Assembly (NCBI GenBank): GCA_964346145.1
Contig: CAYFTL010000003.1
Span: forward strand, 21,307-85,306
From: CAYFTL01 sp964346145
GTDB taxonomy: Bacteria; Bacillota; Clostridia; Christensenellales; Aristaeellaceae
Direction: 5' to 3'
Length of the DNA: 64,000 nt
A program made the position numbers and the translations under genes. This document shows, in pieces, positions 50,735 to 59,534 of this stretch; position 1 is the first letter of the stretch, and the number at the start of each line of letters is the position of its first letter. The notes below the pieces were generated by a model. That model was given only the letters and a program-made list of their open reading frames with translations, was not told the origin of the DNA and ran no database searches.

Positions 50735-52108
50735 GTGGATAAGTTGGCATTGATATTGGCCGCAGGCGAAGGCACCCGTATGCTCTCTGAAACACCCAAA
50801 GTGCTACATGAAATTTGCGGAAAAACCATATTGGATCATGTGCTGCAGGCCATGGATTTGGTTTGCGAACATAAAACAGTGATTGTAGGACACGGCAAGG
50901 AACGCATTATGGATGCGTACCATGGCCGTGTTGATTTTGTTGTCCAAAAACCGGACGGCAAAGGCACCGGTTATGCCGTGAAATCGGCAGAAAGCACATT
51001 ACAAGGGAAAAAGGGTGTGGTCTTGATTACGGTGGGTGATGCTCCCTTAGTACTGCCCGAGACCTTTGCAAAGCTTGTCAGCGAAGTGGAAAAGGGAAGC
51101 GTTGCCGCACTTTTGAGTGATACGATAGACAATCCGTTTGGCTACGGGCGCGTCATACGGGACAAAAAAGGCAACGTATGCGCGATTGTAGAACAAAAAG
51201 ATCTGCAAGGCGACCAACATAAAGTCAACGAAATGAACGCGTCGGTCTACGCTTTTGATATAGAAGCGTTGCTGTGGGCTTTGCCCCAGCTTAACGACAG
51301 AAATGCCGCACATGAATATTATTTAACCGATGTCATTTCTATTTTATACGGTGCAGGCAAAAAGATTGTCAGCGTACCGGTATTGGAGAAATCAGAATGC
51401 CTCGGAATTAATGACCGCGTTCAGCTGGCTCAGGCCGCCAAAGCGATGCGGCAGCGCATCAACAACAAAGCGATGCGCAGCGGGGTAACTTTGATTGATC
51501 CCGATAACACCTACATCGAACCTGATGTAGTTATAGGGCAAGATACCGTAATCTATCCTGGCTGCGTGCTGCAAAAAGGCTCAGTCATCGGCGAAAAGTG
51601 CACGTTATTGCCCAATTGCCGTATTTCTGGAAGCGCGCTGGCGTCGGAGGTTACGGTGGAAAACTCTGTAATCTTGGATTCTACGGTGGGCAGCAAAACC
51701 ACTGTAGGCCCATTTGCGTACATCAGGCCGGGCAGAGCAATTGGAAGCAACTGCAGGATCGGCGACTTTGTGGAAATAAAAAATTCTAATGTTCAGGATG
51801 GTAGCAAAGTTTCCCATCTTACTTATGTGGGGGACAGCGATGTGGGCAAGCGGGTTAACCTGGGTTGTGGCGTGGTATTTGTAAACTATGACGGAAAAAA
51901 GAAAACGCGTTCAACGGTAGAAGATGACGCATTCATAGGTTGCAATGTGAATATAGTTTCCCCGGTAAATATTGGCAAAGAGGCTTATATTGCGGCGGGA
52001 TCAACGATTACTGAAAATGTGCCCGAAGGCGCTTTGGCGATTGCGCGCGAAAGGCAGATTAATAAACTGGATTGGGTGTCCAAGAAAAAAATGGAGGAGA
52101 ATCTATGA
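50735..52108 (+). CDS. glmU: Bifunctional GlmU (glucosamine-1-phosphate acetyltransferase / UDP-GlcNAc pyrophosphorylase)
   Basis: 457 residues; GTG 50735 is about 8 bases after AAAGG, while GTG 50726 overlaps it. The N-terminal half is the uridyltransferase: LILAAGEGTRM, TPKVLHEICGKT, KPDGKGTGYA. The C-terminal half is the left-handed beta-helix acetyltransferase with hexapeptide repeats (IGQDTVIYPGCVLQ), RPGRAIGSNCRIGDF and VNYDGKKK. It makes UDP-GlcNAc for wall synthesis. The prs start overlaps its stop by 4 bases. Confidence 0.97.
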   Translation: MDKLALILAAGEGTRMLSETPKVLHEICGKTILDHVLQAMDLVCEHKTVIVGHGKERIMDAYHGRVDFVVQKPDGKGTGYAVKSAESTLQGKKGVVLITVGDAPLVLPETFAKLVSEVEKGSVAALLSDTIDNPFGYGRVIRDKKGNVCAIVEQKDLQGDQHKVNEMNASVYAFDIEALLWALPQLNDRNAAHEYYLTDVISILYGAGKKIVSVPVLEKSECLGINDRVQLAQAAKAMRQRINNKAMRSGVTLIDPDNTYIEPDVVIGQDTVIYPGCVLQKGSVIGEKCTLLPNCRISGSALASEVTVENSVILDSTVGSKTTVGPFAYIRPGRAIGSNCRIGDFVEIKNSNVQDGSKVSHLTYVGDSDVGKRVNLGCGVVFVNYDGKKKTRSTVEDDAFIGCNVNIVSPVNIGKEAYIAAGSTITENVPEGALAIARERQINKLDWVSKKKMEENL

Positions 52109-53058
52109 CAAGCCATCGCACAATGATTAAAATTTTCAGCGGGAATTCAAACCCCGAGCTTGCTGAGAGCATAGCAAAACGTTTGGATTTGCCGCTTGGG
52201 AGGGCAAACGTGTCCAAGTTTTCGGACGGGGAAATTTCTTGCCAGCTGCAAGAGACCGTACGTGGATACGATGTGTTTATTGTGCAGTCCACATCTCATC
52301 CGGTTAATGACAATCTGATGGAGCTCTTAATTATGATTGATGCGGCGCGCCGTGCTTCGGCAGGGCGCATTACTGCGGTCATCCCATATTATGGTTATGC
52401 GCGCCAAGATCGCAAGATGCATCCGCGCGATCCGATTACGGCCAAGTTGGTGGCCGATTTGATAACGGTCGCCGGTGCTCACCGCGTGTTGACCATGGAT
52501 CTACACGCAGCTCAGATTCAAGGATATTTCAACATTCCGTTGGATCATATGGGTGGCGTACCGATTTTGGGTGCTCACTACATTGAACGCGGCTTTCCCA
52601 GCGATGATTTGGTGGTGGTTTCTCCAGATTTGGGTTCGGTTACCCGCGCGCGCAATTTAGCCAACAGGTTACACGCCCCGCTGGCCATCGTGGACAAACG
52701 CCGTCCTCGCCCCAACGTATCGGAAGTCATGAACATTATCGGGGATGTGGTTGGAAAACGTGCGCTGTTGGTGGATGACATGATCGACACGGCCGGTACG
52801 CTATGTGGAGCGGCTTCGGCGCTGATTCAAAAAGGCGCAACCGAAGTCTACGCATGTTGTACCCACGGTGTTTTGTCAGGCCCTGCACTGGAGCGCATTG
52901 AAAGTTCGGTTATCAAAGAATTGGTTTGCACCGACACGATCAAAATTCCCCAGAATGGATCCACCTCTAAGATCCGTCTGATTTCGGTAGCTTCCATGTT
53001 TGCGACTGCCATTGAACGCATTTATGAGGAACAACCCATAAGCGATTTATGGACCTGA
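52105..53058 (+). CDS. prs: Ribose-phosphate pyrophosphokinase
   Basis: 317 residues; ATG 52105 overlaps the glmU stop (ATGA), with GGAGG upstream inside glmU. It makes PRPP from ribose-5-phosphate and ATP. IFSGNSNPELAESIAKRL, VQSTSHPVNDNLMELL, MDLHAAQIQGYFNIP and LLVDDMIDTAGTLCGAA (PRPP loop) are all present. It supplies PRPP for purine, pyrimidine, His and Trp synthesis. PRPP is also the PurR effector, which fits the local gene order. Confidence 0.97.
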   Translation: MTSHRTMIKIFSGNSNPELAESIAKRLDLPLGRANVSKFSDGEISCQLQETVRGYDVFIVQSTSHPVNDNLMELLIMIDAARRASAGRITAVIPYYGYARQDRKMHPRDPITAKLVADLITVAGAHRVLTMDLHAAQIQGYFNIPLDHMGGVPILGAHYIERGFPSDDLVVVSPDLGSVTRARNLANRLHAPLAIVDKRRPRPNVSEVMNIIGDVVGKRALLVDDMIDTAGTLCGAASALIQKGATEVYACCTHGVLSGPALERIESSVIKELVCTDTIKIPQNGSTSKIRLISVASMFATAIERIYEEQPISDLWT

Positions 53059-53175
53059 TCGTCTAGTATTTTGAAACTTAAAAGAATAAAATCTTGTATA
53101 GACGCAATCAAGCGGAGGGGCAAAAAAGCCCGTCCGCTGCTGTCTGTTTTAGAAGATGAGCGGATGGATGAAAAT

Positions 53176-53742
53176 ATGTACCTTGTAGTGGGCCTGGGTA
53201 ACCCAGGAGGAAAATATGAGAATACGCGCCACAATGTGGGCTTTGATGTGGTGGATATTTTGGCCAAAGAGCTTTCAATTTCGGTAACCAAGGCTCGCTT
53301 TCAAGCGTTGTATGGCGAAGGGCGCCTGGATGGACATAGAGTAGTTTTGGCGAAACCTCAAACCTTTATGAATTTGAGCGGCGAAAGCGTTAGAGAAATG
53401 TGCGATTGGTGGAAGGTGGAACCTGAACGTTTGATTCTAATATATGACGACATAGATCTGCCCGCGGGCAAGCTGCGCGTGCGCGCAAAGGGAAGCGCAG
53501 GCACCCACAACGGCATGCGTTCGGTTATTGCCTGCCTGAGCAGTGATGTGTTCCCCAGAGTGAGGGTGGGCATTGGAAGGCCGCCTGAAAAATGGAACTT
53601 GGCTGATTATGTGCTTTCGCATTATGAAAACAATGATGCAAAGGCTGCAGCTTTTGAAGGGTATCAAAAGGCAGCTAAGCTGGTCCAAACAATTATTCTA
53701 CAAGGCGTAGAAAAGGCGGCTCAACAAGCGGGCATGATTTAG
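53176..53742 (+). CDS. pth: Peptidyl-tRNA hydrolase
   Basis: 188 residues from ATG 53176 (ATG 53164 is also possible). The frame is open to a TTG at 53071, but that start has no ribosome binding site and would add a basic, unconserved 35-residue tail. MYLVVGLGNPGGKYENTRHNVGF is the family opening in short pieces, including the catalytic His20-type residue in RHNVGF. KPQTFMNLSGESV and YDDIDLPAGKLRVRAKGSAGTHNG complete the active site. It recycles tRNA from dropped-off peptidyl-tRNA. It lies about 115 bases after prs and 115 before mfd. Confidence 0.95.
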   Translation: MYLVVGLGNPGGKYENTRHNVGFDVVDILAKELSISVTKARFQALYGEGRLDGHRVVLAKPQTFMNLSGESVREMCDWWKVEPERLILIYDDIDLPAGKLRVRAKGSAGTHNGMRSVIACLSSDVFPRVRVGIGRPPEKWNLADYVLSHYENNDAKAAAFEGYQKAAKLVQTIILQGVEKAAQQAGMI

Positions 53743-53762
53743 AGACATTTGTACGTATCGGT

Positions 53763-53786
53763 GCTGTTTTGATACTGTAAAACAGG
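53763..53786 (+). repeat. Small inverted repeat between pth and mfd
   Basis: CTGTTTT and AAAACAG separated by 8 bases, near 53763-53786. There is no T-run after it. It could be a weak pause or processing hairpin before mfd. Confidence 0.35.
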
Positions 53787-53856
53787 GTGATTATCTCATT
53801 ACTTGTGTTTCGAAGTTGAATTACATTTTGTGGAGCGAAACGGTGTTGGAGGAAAC

Positions 53857-56800
53857 ATGGCAGAGCAAAAAAGCAAAAAAATTGATGCGTTAAAGTGTCT
53901 ATTTACCCCGCTGTATGAATTAGATGAATATAAAAACATGGTGTACACTTTGCAGAATCCCGGTGTGTATTCTATGTATGGGCTTTCCGACACCCAGCGA
54001 CTGCATATGCTTGCTGCCATGCAACGGGCCAACAACCGATTGCTCGTTATGGTGGTACCCAACGATGCGGCGGGACAACGGGTGGCCGAAGATTTATCGG
54101 TGATGCTTGCAGGGCGGGTAATGAGCTTTCCGGCTCGGGAAACTTCGTTTTACCAAGTGGCATCAGCCAGCCGTGATCTTTCCCTTAGAAGATTGGAAGC
54201 TCTGGGTGCTGCTGCTCAAGGAAAATTGCGTGCGCTTGTGGTTCCTGTAGATGCTTTGCAGTACAGGCTCATGCCCAAAGAGTTGTTTTTTTCTAATACG
54301 ATCCAGTTGTATAACGAACAGCAAATAGACCCGAATGAGCTAATCCATCAGCTGATTGAGGCTGGATACGAACGGGTTGAGCGAGTGGAGGCTAAAGGCC
54401 AGTGTGCTCAGCGTGGCGGGATTATTGATGTATATCCGATCGGCATGGCTAATGCGCTGCGCATTGAGTTTTTTGATGACGAAATTGACTCCTTGCGGGA
54501 TTTTGATGTGATGACCCAGCGCTCGGTCGCCAGGCGGGCTCGGGTGACTATTTTTCCGGCATCCGAGGTGCTGCTAAGCGATGAGCAGGCCTGGGCGGCG
54601 GCGAAGCGACTAGAAAATGAACTGGGCATTGCGGCAACTCAGCAATCAAAGGATGAGCAGAACAAACCGGCTAATTTTGAACCATTTGATTGGGATGCGG
54701 ATGAAGATGAGCTGCCCGATTTATGGAATATTCCTTTGGAACAGCCGGAAGACAAAAAGAAAAAAGAGACTCCATTTGTTTTAGATGATGGTTTGCATAC
54801 AAGCGAGCTTCAGCGCAATTTTGCGCGCCGTTTGGACGGGCTCAAGCATAACAACGGGTTTGATGGTGCAGAGACGCTGATGCCTCTCATGTATGAAAAT
54901 ACGCACACGCTGTTCGATTATTTGGACAATCCGCTTTACGTGTGGGATCAACCCGACCGATTGAGGCAGCGCAGCGAAAACGTTTCTATGGAGTTTGCCG
55001 AGCAATTCACCCATGCGGCCGAGGCACAACAGGCGATTCCGGCGCAGGCAAAGCTGCTGCTAGACTATAACGAGCTGCTTGTTTTGGCTCAGCAGAGTAC
55101 GCTGCTTACGACGTCATCGTTCATACGTGTCATGAGCGACCTTAGACCTAGTCGGGTTTTCAAATTTGATGGATTCGGCGCTACGGCCTACCAAAATAAC
55201 CTTCGAGAACTGGCTCGTGATATTGCAAAATGGGTTAAAGAGGGCTGGCGCATAGCGCTGCTGTCCGGGGGAACCGCCCGGGCACAGCGCTTGGAACACG
55301 CGCTTGAGGAACTGGAATGCTCAACCACATTTTGGCCCGAGCGCCCACAAACCTTGGATCAAGGCAGGCCTGCGATCTTGCCCGATGGCCTTGAGCGCGG
55401 ATTTATCTATCCCGATATCAAGTTTGTAGTGGTGTGCGAAAGCGATATCTATGGTGTTAGCAGGCGAAAAGGGCGTGCGCGGCATACGGGCGGCAAAAAG
55501 CTGGAAGCATTTACCGACTTGAATGTGGGGGACTATATCGTCCATGAGGATCACGGTATAGGCCAATACATGGGCACCGTCCGCCTACAATCCGATGGCG
55601 TCTACCGGGATTATCTGCACATTCGCTATCAAGGAAGCGACAAACTGTATGTGCCGGTGGATCAGCTGGACAGGGTGCAAAAATACATTGGTGCAGAAGG
55701 CGCTACGCCGCGGATAAACAAGCTTTCAGGTGGTGAATGGAAGCGGCAAAAAGCGCGCGCCAAAGAGAGTATCCGTGAGATTGCCGGCGAGCTGGTTAAA
55801 CTTTATGCCGAGCGCAAAGCGGTGAAAGGATACGCTTTTTCGCCGGACACTCCTTGGCAGCGCCAAATGGAAGACAATTTTCCTTACGAGGAAACCGATG
55901 ATCAGCTTCAGGTGATTGCCGAGATTAAAGAAGATATGGAAAAGCCCCAAACGATGGATCGGCTCCTTTGTGGCGATGTGGGTTATGGCAAAACCGAAGT
56001 GGCTATGCGTGCTATTTTCAAGGCCGTAATGGATGGAAAGCAGGCTGCTCTTTTGGCACCTACCACCATCTTGGTGCAGCAGCATTACGAAACCATGCGC
56101 AAGCGTTTTGAAGGCTTTCCGGTGCGAATAGAAGTATTGTCTCGATTTAGGACGGCTGCCCAGCAAAAAGCCACGCTGGAAGCGGTTCGCATGGGGGATG
56201 CGGATGTAATCATCGGCACCCACAGGCTGCTAAGCAAAGACGTGTTGTTTAAAGATTTGGGGCTGTTGGTGGTCGACGAAGAACAGCGGTTCGGCGTGCA
56301 GCACAAAGAGGCAATCAAACAGCTAAAAAAGAATGTAGACGTGCTTACCCTATCGGCCACGCCCATTCCGCGTACGCTGCATATGTCCATGGTGGGCATT
56401 CGGGATATGAGCCTGTTAGAAACGCCTCCCGAAGAACGCTTTCCGGTGCAAACCTATGTGGTGGAGTACTCCGACAGCCTGATTCGCGATGCAATCCTGC
56501 GGGAAATGTCGCGCGGCGGACAGGCGTATGTGCTGTATAACCGTGTGCGCAGCATCGAACGTTTTTATGACCATCTAAAAAAACTGATGCCCGAAGCGCG
56601 CATCGCGGTCGGACACGGGCAAATGCGTGAACACGCCCTCGAAGATGTGATGATGGATTTTTACGAAGGCGAGTACGACGTGTTGCTGTGCACAACCATA
56701 ATCGAAGCCGGGCTGGACGTGCCCACAGCCAACACGCTGATTGTGTGCGATGCCGATCGGTTTGGCTTGTCCCAGCTATACCAGCTGCGCGGCCGCGTGG

Positions 56801-57534
56801 GAAGATCCAATCGTTTGGCTTATGCCTACCTGACCATACGGCGGGATAAGGTGCTCACCGAAACCGCTGAAAAACGGCTTAGTGCCATAAGGGACTTTAC
56901 CGAATTTGGTTCAGGATTCCGGGTTGCCATGCGGGACTTGGAAATCCGGGGCACGGGCAACTTGTTGGGAGCCGAACAAAGTGGGCACATGTCCAGCGTG
57001 GGCTACGATATGTATGTAAAACTTATAGAGGAAAGTGTGGCCGAAATGGGCGGCCAGCTACCGCAAGATGATCTTGAGACCCGAGTAGAGCTCCGGGTGG
57101 ATGCCTACCTGCCGGCAGGTTATGTGCCCGATGATCAGCTGCGCATAGAGGTTTACAAGAAGATTGCCTCCATATACAATGCGGAAACCCGGCAAGATGT
57201 GCTGGATGAGCTGCTGGATAGGTTTGGCGATCCGCCGCGCCCGGTAATGAATTTGGTTGATGTGGCTCACTTGAAGGGCATCGTTAACCGCATCGGCGTG
57301 GAGAGTGTGGTTTTGCGTCAAAATCAAATCGTCATGAACTTTTCCCAGCGAGCAAATTTTGACATTAACTTGTTGATGACGGCCATCAAGCCCTACTCTA
57401 AATGCATCACCTTCTCTGCAAAGCCGCCGGCGTATATTGCTTATCGCGAACCGGGCAAGTCGGCAGAACAAATGCTAAAGGGTGCAGTTCCCATTTTAGA
57501 GCGCGTAGTCAATGAAACGTTGGCAGAATTTTAA
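53857..57534 (+). CDS. mfd: Transcription-repair coupling factor
   Basis: 1225 residues; ATG 53857 follows TTGGAGG (longer in-frame starts lack a site). Mfd removes stalled RNA polymerase and recruits UvrA. Domains: UvrB-like N-terminal part (to about 450, with GRVMSFPARETSFYQ), RNA-polymerase interaction domain at DYIVHEDHGIGQYMG, then superfamily-2 helicase: GDVGYGKTEVAMRA (Walker A, about 706), VVDEEQRFGVQHKE, LSATPIPRTLHMSM and QLRGRVGRSNRLAYAY. The C-terminal TRCF domain follows (VELRVDAYLPAGYV). An acidic insert near residue 270-315 (EPFDWDADEDELPD) is unusual. All motifs are intact. Confidence 0.97.
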   Translation: MAEQKSKKIDALKCLFTPLYELDEYKNMVYTLQNPGVYSMYGLSDTQRLHMLAAMQRANNRLLVMVVPNDAAGQRVAEDLSVMLAGRVMSFPARETSFYQVASASRDLSLRRLEALGAAAQGKLRALVVPVDALQYRLMPKELFFSNTIQLYNEQQIDPNELIHQLIEAGYERVERVEAKGQCAQRGGIIDVYPIGMANALRIEFFDDEIDSLRDFDVMTQRSVARRARVTIFPASEVLLSDEQAWAAAKRLENELGIAATQQSKDEQNKPANFEPFDWDADEDELPDLWNIPLEQPEDKKKKETPFVLDDGLHTSELQRNFARRLDGLKHNNGFDGAETLMPLMYENTHTLFDYLDNPLYVWDQPDRLRQRSENVSMEFAEQFTHAAEAQQAIPAQAKLLLDYNELLVLAQQSTLLTTSSFIRVMSDLRPSRVFKFDGFGATAYQNNLRELARDIAKWVKEGWRIALLSGGTARAQRLEHALEELECSTTFWPERPQTLDQGRPAILPDGLERGFIYPDIKFVVVCESDIYGVSRRKGRARHTGGKKLEAFTDLNVGDYIVHEDHGIGQYMGTVRLQSDGVYRDYLHIRYQGSDKLYVPVDQLDRVQKYIGAEGATPRINKLSGGEWKRQKARAKESIREIAGELVKLYAERKAVKGYAFSPDTPWQRQMEDNFPYEETDDQLQVIAEIKEDMEKPQTMDRLLCGDVGYGKTEVAMRAIFKAVMDGKQAALLAPTTILVQQHYETMRKRFEGFPVRIEVLSRFRTAAQQKATLEAVRMGDADVIIGTHRLLSKDVLFKDLGLLVVDEEQRFGVQHKEAIKQLKKNVDVLTLSATPIPRTLHMSMVGIRDMSLLETPPEERFPVQTYVVEYSDSLIRDAILREMSRGGQAYVLYNRVRSIERFYDHLKKLMPEARIAVGHGQMREHALEDVMMDFYEGEYDVLLCTTIIEAGLDVPTANTLIVCDADRFGLSQLYQLRGRVGRSNRLAYAYLTIRRDKVLTETAEKRLSAIRDFTEFGSGFRVAMRDLEIRGTGNLLGAEQSGHMSSVGYDMYVKLIEESVAEMGGQLPQDDLETRVELRVDAYLPAGYVPDDQLRIEVYKKIASIYNAETRQDVLDELLDRFGDPPRPVMNLVDVAHLKGIVNRIGVESVVLRQNQIVMNFSQRANFDINLLMTAIKPYSKCITFSAKPPAYIAYREPGKSAEQMLKGAVPILERVVNETLAEF

Positions 57535-57564
57535 TCTACGGTAAAGCGTAAAGGAGGTATCCGA

Positions 57565-59505
57565 ATGGCATACGGATTTTTACCAGTAAGCCGGGAAGAA
57601 ATGCTACAAGCGGGGTGGGATCAGCCCGACTTTGTCTATGTAACTGGCGATGCCTATGTGGATCATCCTTCCTTTGGCTTGGCGATCATATCTCGCGTGT
57701 TGACAAAGAAAGGCTACAAGGTAGCTATGCTGCCCCAGCCCGATTGGAAGGATTGCCAAGATTTTAAGCGGTTTGGCAAACCTCGTTTGGGCTTTCTGGT
57801 CACCGCCGGAGTGATCGATTCGATGGTCAACCATTACACAGCGGCAAAAAAAGTTCGCAGCCAAGATGTGTATTCGGCCGGGGGCAAGGCAGGCATGCGC
57901 CCTGACCGCGCCACAATCGTATATTGCAACCGGATCCGCGAGGCGTACAGTGGGGTACCGATCGCCATCGGCGGGGTAGAAGCTTCTCTCAGGCGCTTCG
58001 CTCATTACGATTACTGGGACGACAGGGTGCGCAACTCCATACTGGTGGACAGCGGTGCAGATCTCTTGATGTACGGCATGGGGGAGCGCACGATTTTGGA
58101 GGTCGTCAAGGCACTGGAAAACGATCAAAGCCTTGCCGAAACCCAAATTCCTGGCACCTGCACTATGGTCGACTCTGTTCCGGAAGGCTATATTGAATTG
58201 ATTGGAATGCCCGAAGTTGCTCAGGACAAAAAGGCTTATGCGCTGGCCTTCCGCGAGCAATACGATCAACAGGATCCGGTGCGGGGGAATGGTCTGTGCC
58301 AAAAACACGGGCGCAAATACCTTTGCCAGCATAAACCAGCCATGCCGCTAACGCAAAAAGAGCTAGATGCGGTGTATGCGCTGCCGTACGCGCGTCAGTG
58401 GCATCCAATGTACGATGCTGATGGTGGCGTCCCTGCGCTGGAAGAAGTTCAATTTTCCATCGCTGCAACAAGGGGCTGTTTCGGTGCGTGCAATTTTTGT
58501 GCGTTGACATTTCATCAGGGGCGGATTGTGACCACGCGCAGCCACCCATCGGTGGTGCAAGAGGCAGTAAAGCTTACCCATATGCCGGAATTCAAAGGCT
58601 ATATACACGACGTAGGTGGCCCCACGGCCAACTTCCGAGGTCCAGCTTGCGCCAAACAGCTAGAATCTGGCGCCTGCAAAGATCGGCAGTGCTTGTTTCC
58701 CAATCCATGCCGCAATTTAAAAGTGGACCATTCCGAATATGTTCAACTGCTTAAACAGCTGCGGGCGTTGCCCGGAATAAAAAAAGTGTTTATTCGTTCT
58801 GGTATACGCTACGATTATTTGCTTAAAGACAAAAACGATGAGTTCTTACATGAACTGGTTCAACACCATGTTTCCGGTCAGCTCAAAGTTGCCCCAGAAC
58901 ACGTGAGCAGTCGTGTGCTACACACCATGGGCAAACCAGGTGTGGAAGTATATGAACGGTTCCAGAGCAAGTACAACCAGGTCAATCAGCGCTATCAGAA
59001 AAAACAGTTTCTGGTGCCATATTTCATGTCCAGCCATCCCGGTTCGACTATGGCAGATGCAATCGAGTTGGCCTTGTATTTGAAATCGACCGGGCATAGG
59101 CCTCAGCAGGTTCAAGATTTTTATCCAACTCCCGGAACCCTTTCCACAGCCATGTTTTACACCGGGCTCGACCCTCGGGATATGAAGCCGGTCTATGTGC
59201 CGCGTTCCGCCGATGAAAAGGCAATGCAGCGGGCGCTGATGCAATACTTCAAACCCCAAAACGCAAAATTGGTGCGCGAAACGTTGCGCTCAGCAGGAAG
59301 GCAGGATTTGATCGGTTCAGGGGCGAATTGTCTGGTGGGGTATGAGCGCAGCCAAAAGAGTAGCAAAGGATTTGCTGAAAAGACAACCGGATTTAAAAGA
59401 AAAAGGCAAAGGACAAATTCAAAACAATCTAACAGACAAAATGATTTCAATAGAACGGGCAAGCCGCACAAAAAAAGCCAATCTTCAAAATATAGGAATA
59501 AGTAG
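57565..59505 (+). CDS. YgiQ family radical SAM protein
   Basis: 646 residues; ATG 57565 follows AAAGGAGG. The N-terminal B12-binding-like domain (MAYGFLPVSREEM, PSFGLAIISRVLTKKGY, AIGGVEASLRRFAHYDYWDD) is followed by the radical SAM core with C305-x3-C309-x2-C312 in TRGCFGACNFCAL. Further conserved motifs are YIHDVGGPTANFRGPAC and QVQDFYPTPGTLSTAM. The last 60 residues are a basic, low-complexity tail (Lys/Arg/Gln/Asn/Ser). The function of the YgiQ family is not settled. It lies after mfd and 29 bases before the corrinoid-activator gene. Confidence 0.93.
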   Translation: MAYGFLPVSREEMLQAGWDQPDFVYVTGDAYVDHPSFGLAIISRVLTKKGYKVAMLPQPDWKDCQDFKRFGKPRLGFLVTAGVIDSMVNHYTAAKKVRSQDVYSAGGKAGMRPDRATIVYCNRIREAYSGVPIAIGGVEASLRRFAHYDYWDDRVRNSILVDSGADLLMYGMGERTILEVVKALENDQSLAETQIPGTCTMVDSVPEGYIELIGMPEVAQDKKAYALAFREQYDQQDPVRGNGLCQKHGRKYLCQHKPAMPLTQKELDAVYALPYARQWHPMYDADGGVPALEEVQFSIAATRGCFGACNFCALTFHQGRIVTTRSHPSVVQEAVKLTHMPEFKGYIHDVGGPTANFRGPACAKQLESGACKDRQCLFPNPCRNLKVDHSEYVQLLKQLRALPGIKKVFIRSGIRYDYLLKDKNDEFLHELVQHHVSGQLKVAPEHVSSRVLHTMGKPGVEVYERFQSKYNQVNQRYQKKQFLVPYFMSSHPGSTMADAIELALYLKSTGHRPQQVQDFYPTPGTLSTAMFYTGLDPRDMKPVYVPRSADEKAMQRALMQYFKPQNAKLVRETLRSAGRQDLIGSGANCLVGYERSQKSSKGFAEKTTGFKRKRQRTNSKQSNRQNDFNRTGKPHKKSQSSKYRNK

Positions 59506-59534
59506 CACGATTGAATACAGCTGGAGGATATTAT

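Noticed and set aside
53071..53175. N-terminal extension of peptidyl-tRNA hydrolase
   Set aside because: It begins with TTG without a ribosome binding site and is not part of the family; the conserved protein starts at MYLVVGLGNPG.
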